Shown piece after piece: positions 62,589 through 64,000 of a DNA stretch of 64,000 nt. The notes beneath the pieces are model-generated. The model saw only the letters and a list, made by a program, of their open reading frames with translations. It ran no database searches and was not told the origin of the DNA. Both the position numbers and the translations under genes were made by a program. This stretch comes from Chryseobacterium sp. KLBC 52 (lineage in GTDB: Bacteria; Bacteroidota; Bacteroidia; Flavobacteriales; Weeksellaceae): the NCBI RefSeq assembly GCF_003347605.1, contig NZ_QDFZ01000002.1, positions 297,693 through 361,692 of the forward strand. Reading direction: 5' to 3'. Numbering within the stretch: the stretch's first letter is position 1; each line of letters begins with the position of its first letter.

Positions 62589-64000
62589 ATGAAATTTAGA
62601 AATTGGTTTTTATTAATTCTACTATTTTTAGCAACGGGAATTAATGCGCAGATAAAAAATCCTGTAAAGTTTAAATTCACCATCAACGACCTGGGGAATA
62701 ATCAATACGAAGCGGTATTGAATGCTACTATGGAAAGCGGATGGCACATTTACTCTAAAGATCTACCGGAAGATACCGGAATTCCGACCGAGTATAAAGT
62801 AACAGGAAAGAATATCGAGTTGATCGGAAAATTTACCGAAGTAGGTAAAAAGCATGAAGAATTTTCTGAAGCGTTTGGAGGAACAATTGTTTTCTACTCC
62901 AATTCTGCAGGATTTAAGCAGAAATTTAAATTAAAAGATCCGACAAAACCCGCAGATGTCACTTCTGAGATTACGTATCAGACCTGTGACGACAGAGTTT
63001 GTCTCGCTCCCAATACTTTAGAATTCAATCAAAAAGTTACGCCAAAAGGAGTAACGGAAGAGGCTACGACCGAGGAAACTGCAGGTCCTGCAAAAGACTC
63101 TGTAAAAATAACGGAGACGGTAACTGAAAATCCTGCAAAAACAGAAGCTACGATCACAGAAACTTCAAAACTGGATCCCAAGCAGCTGAAAATTGAAAGT
63201 ATTAATTTCAAAAAACCATTGACGGATTGTGGTACCGCCTCTACCAAGGTGGATGAAAATTACTGGACGTATCTATTCTTAGGATTTATCGGAGGATTAA
63301 TTGCTTTGCTTACGCCATGCGTTTTCCCGATGATTCCACTTACCGTTTCATTCTTTACAAAAGGAAGTAAGGACAAAGCAAAAGGGAAAAGGGATGCTCT
63401 TATTTATGGGTTTTTCATTCTTCTTATCTTCGTTTTACTAAGTATTCCTTTCCATATTATTGATGGAATCGCCGGAAATATCTTCAACGAGATTTCGACC
63501 AGTGTATGGCTGAATATTGCGTTCTTTATCATATTCATCTTCTTTGCCGGAAGTTTCTTCGGGTATTATGATATTACTTTACCAAGTTCTATTGCCAACA
63601 AATCTTCCAAAGCAGAAGAGGCAGGAGGAATTATCGGTATTTTCTTTATGGCATTGACCCTGGTAATTGTTTCTTTCTCATGTACAGGACCTATTTTAGG
63701 AAGTTTACTGGGAAGCGCAGTAACAGGTTCATCCAACGTTCCGATGCTGTTGACTTTTGCGTTGGCAGGATTCGGGCTGGCATGGGCAATTATTTTTGGA
63801 TTGCTGGCATTATTCCCGCAGGCATTACAAAGTCTTCCGAAATCCGGAGGATGGATGAATACGGTAAAAGTTGTTTTAGGATTCGTAGAACTGGCATTAG
63901 CATTGAAATTCTTGTCTAAAGCAGATCTTGTATCCAAAACATTCTTCTTAAAAAGAGAACTTTTCATTGCGATCTGGATTATTATCGCCTTAGGATTAGC
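62589..64000 (+). CDS. dsbD: protein-disulfide reductase DsbD (C-terminus cut off by window edge)
   Basis: 470 codons visible; the frame is open at the window end. Signal peptide to about GINAQ. The N-terminal DsbD-alpha domain (about 25-150) has the Cys pair in YQTCDDRVCLAPN (C133, C138). A Thr/Glu-rich linker (about 155-215) leads to the membrane domain: LLTPCVFPMIPLTVSFF and IVSFSCTGPILGSLLG carry the two membrane cysteines, with helices to the window end. The C-terminal thioredoxin domain would lie beyond. DsbD brings cytoplasmic reducing power to periplasmic thiol proteins such as the neighbour at 61295. Confidence 0.93.
   Translation, partial: MKFRNWFLLILLFLATGINAQIKNPVKFKFTINDLGNNQYEAVLNATMESGWHIYSKDLPEDTGIPTEYKVTGKNIELIGKFTEVGKKHEEFSEAFGGTIVFYSNSAGFKQKFKLKDPTKPADVTSEITYQTCDDRVCLAPNTLEFNQKVTPKGVTEEATTEETAGPAKDSVKITETVTENPAKTEATITETSKLDPKQLKIESINFKKPLTDCGTASTKVDENYWTYLFLGFIGGLIALLTPCVFPMIPLTVSFFTKGSKDKAKGKRDALIYGFFILLIFVLLSIPFHIIDGIAGNIFNEISTSVWLNIAFFIIFIFFAGSFFGYYDITLPSSIANKSSKAEEAGGIIGIFFMALTLVIVSFSCTGPILGSLLGSAVTGSSNVPMLLTFALAGFGLAWAIIFGLLALFPQALQSLPKSGGWMNTVKVVLGFVELALALKFLSKADLVSKTFFLKRELFIAIWIIIALGL

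Noticed and set aside
62447..62686. 79-codon minus-strand ORF over the tilS remnant
   Set aside because: It spans both the remnant and the dsbD start, with no recognisable content.
63566..63967. 133-codon minus-strand ORF
   Set aside because: Antisense to the dsbD membrane domain.

Overview
The window reads as chromosome of a Chryseobacterium-like member of the Flavobacteriia (Bacteroidota). Support comes from low GC with very A/T-rich gaps, many TAnnTTTG -7 boxes (three with a TTG -33 box 16-18 nt upstream on the + strand), a type IX secretion (T9SS) sorting tail, a bacillithiol gene (bshB1), a single-subunit cytochrome b succinate dehydrogenase, a tiny THX ribosomal protein gene, a flavastacin-type astacin, and lineage-typical DUF6048/DUF6452/DUF2480/DUF3276 proteins. 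Most of the window is ordinary core chromosome; no IS element, CRISPR array or prophage was seen.

Layout. 1-6.5 kb (minus): truncated secreted metalloprotease, DUF6048/DUF6452 pair with rlmD, and a thioredoxin-fold lipoprotein that has lost its CxxC. 6.8-10.3 kb: sdhCAB. 10.4-14.6 kb (minus): short ComEC, a GH99 endo-alpha-mannosidase, lpxB. 14.6-20 kb: DUF2480, DUF937, the THX gene, MATE exporter, ankyrin-like protein, aspS. 20.5-21.8 kb: frameshifted astacin-ricin protease. 21.9-27.4 kb: purA, a Crp/Fnr regulator flanked by two matching dyads, and Ku plus LigD for end joining, with ligD split by a frame change at A-runs. 27.4-34 kb: membrane proteins, SDR, nusB-DUF1573-yajC, an ABC half-transporter, PUR protein. 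34-38.3 kb: two large secreted proteins. 38.5-45.3 kb: tRNA-His, bshB1, and the ExbB-ExbD-ExbD-TonB / PstS-like / TPR cluster. 45.5-55 kb: leuS, an acyltransferase-GT2 surface polysaccharide set, waaA and small envelope genes. 55.1-58.4 kb: accessory patch with an unlisted 51-codon Cys-rich bacteriocin-like precursor, a short unit with its own promoter and terminator, and a three-gene HTTM cassette. 58.4-64 kb: OmpA protein, tilS, an inserted sigma factor plus double-thioredoxin pair bounded by a decayed copy of the tilS tail, then dsbD running off the end.

Main leads: (i) the 55.1-58.4 kb peptide/HTTM cassette as a candidate undescribed peptide system; (ii) the ligD split at slippery A-runs followed by a small hairpin; (iii) the tilS-tail duplication around a sigma/thioredoxin insertion; (iv) paired TTGTC-N4-GACAA-type dyads around the Crp/Fnr gene; (v) seven-base periodic repeats, two of them inside coding sequence. 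All coordinates and motifs were read by eye from the sequence. Family names rest on remembered family features, and no database search was run.
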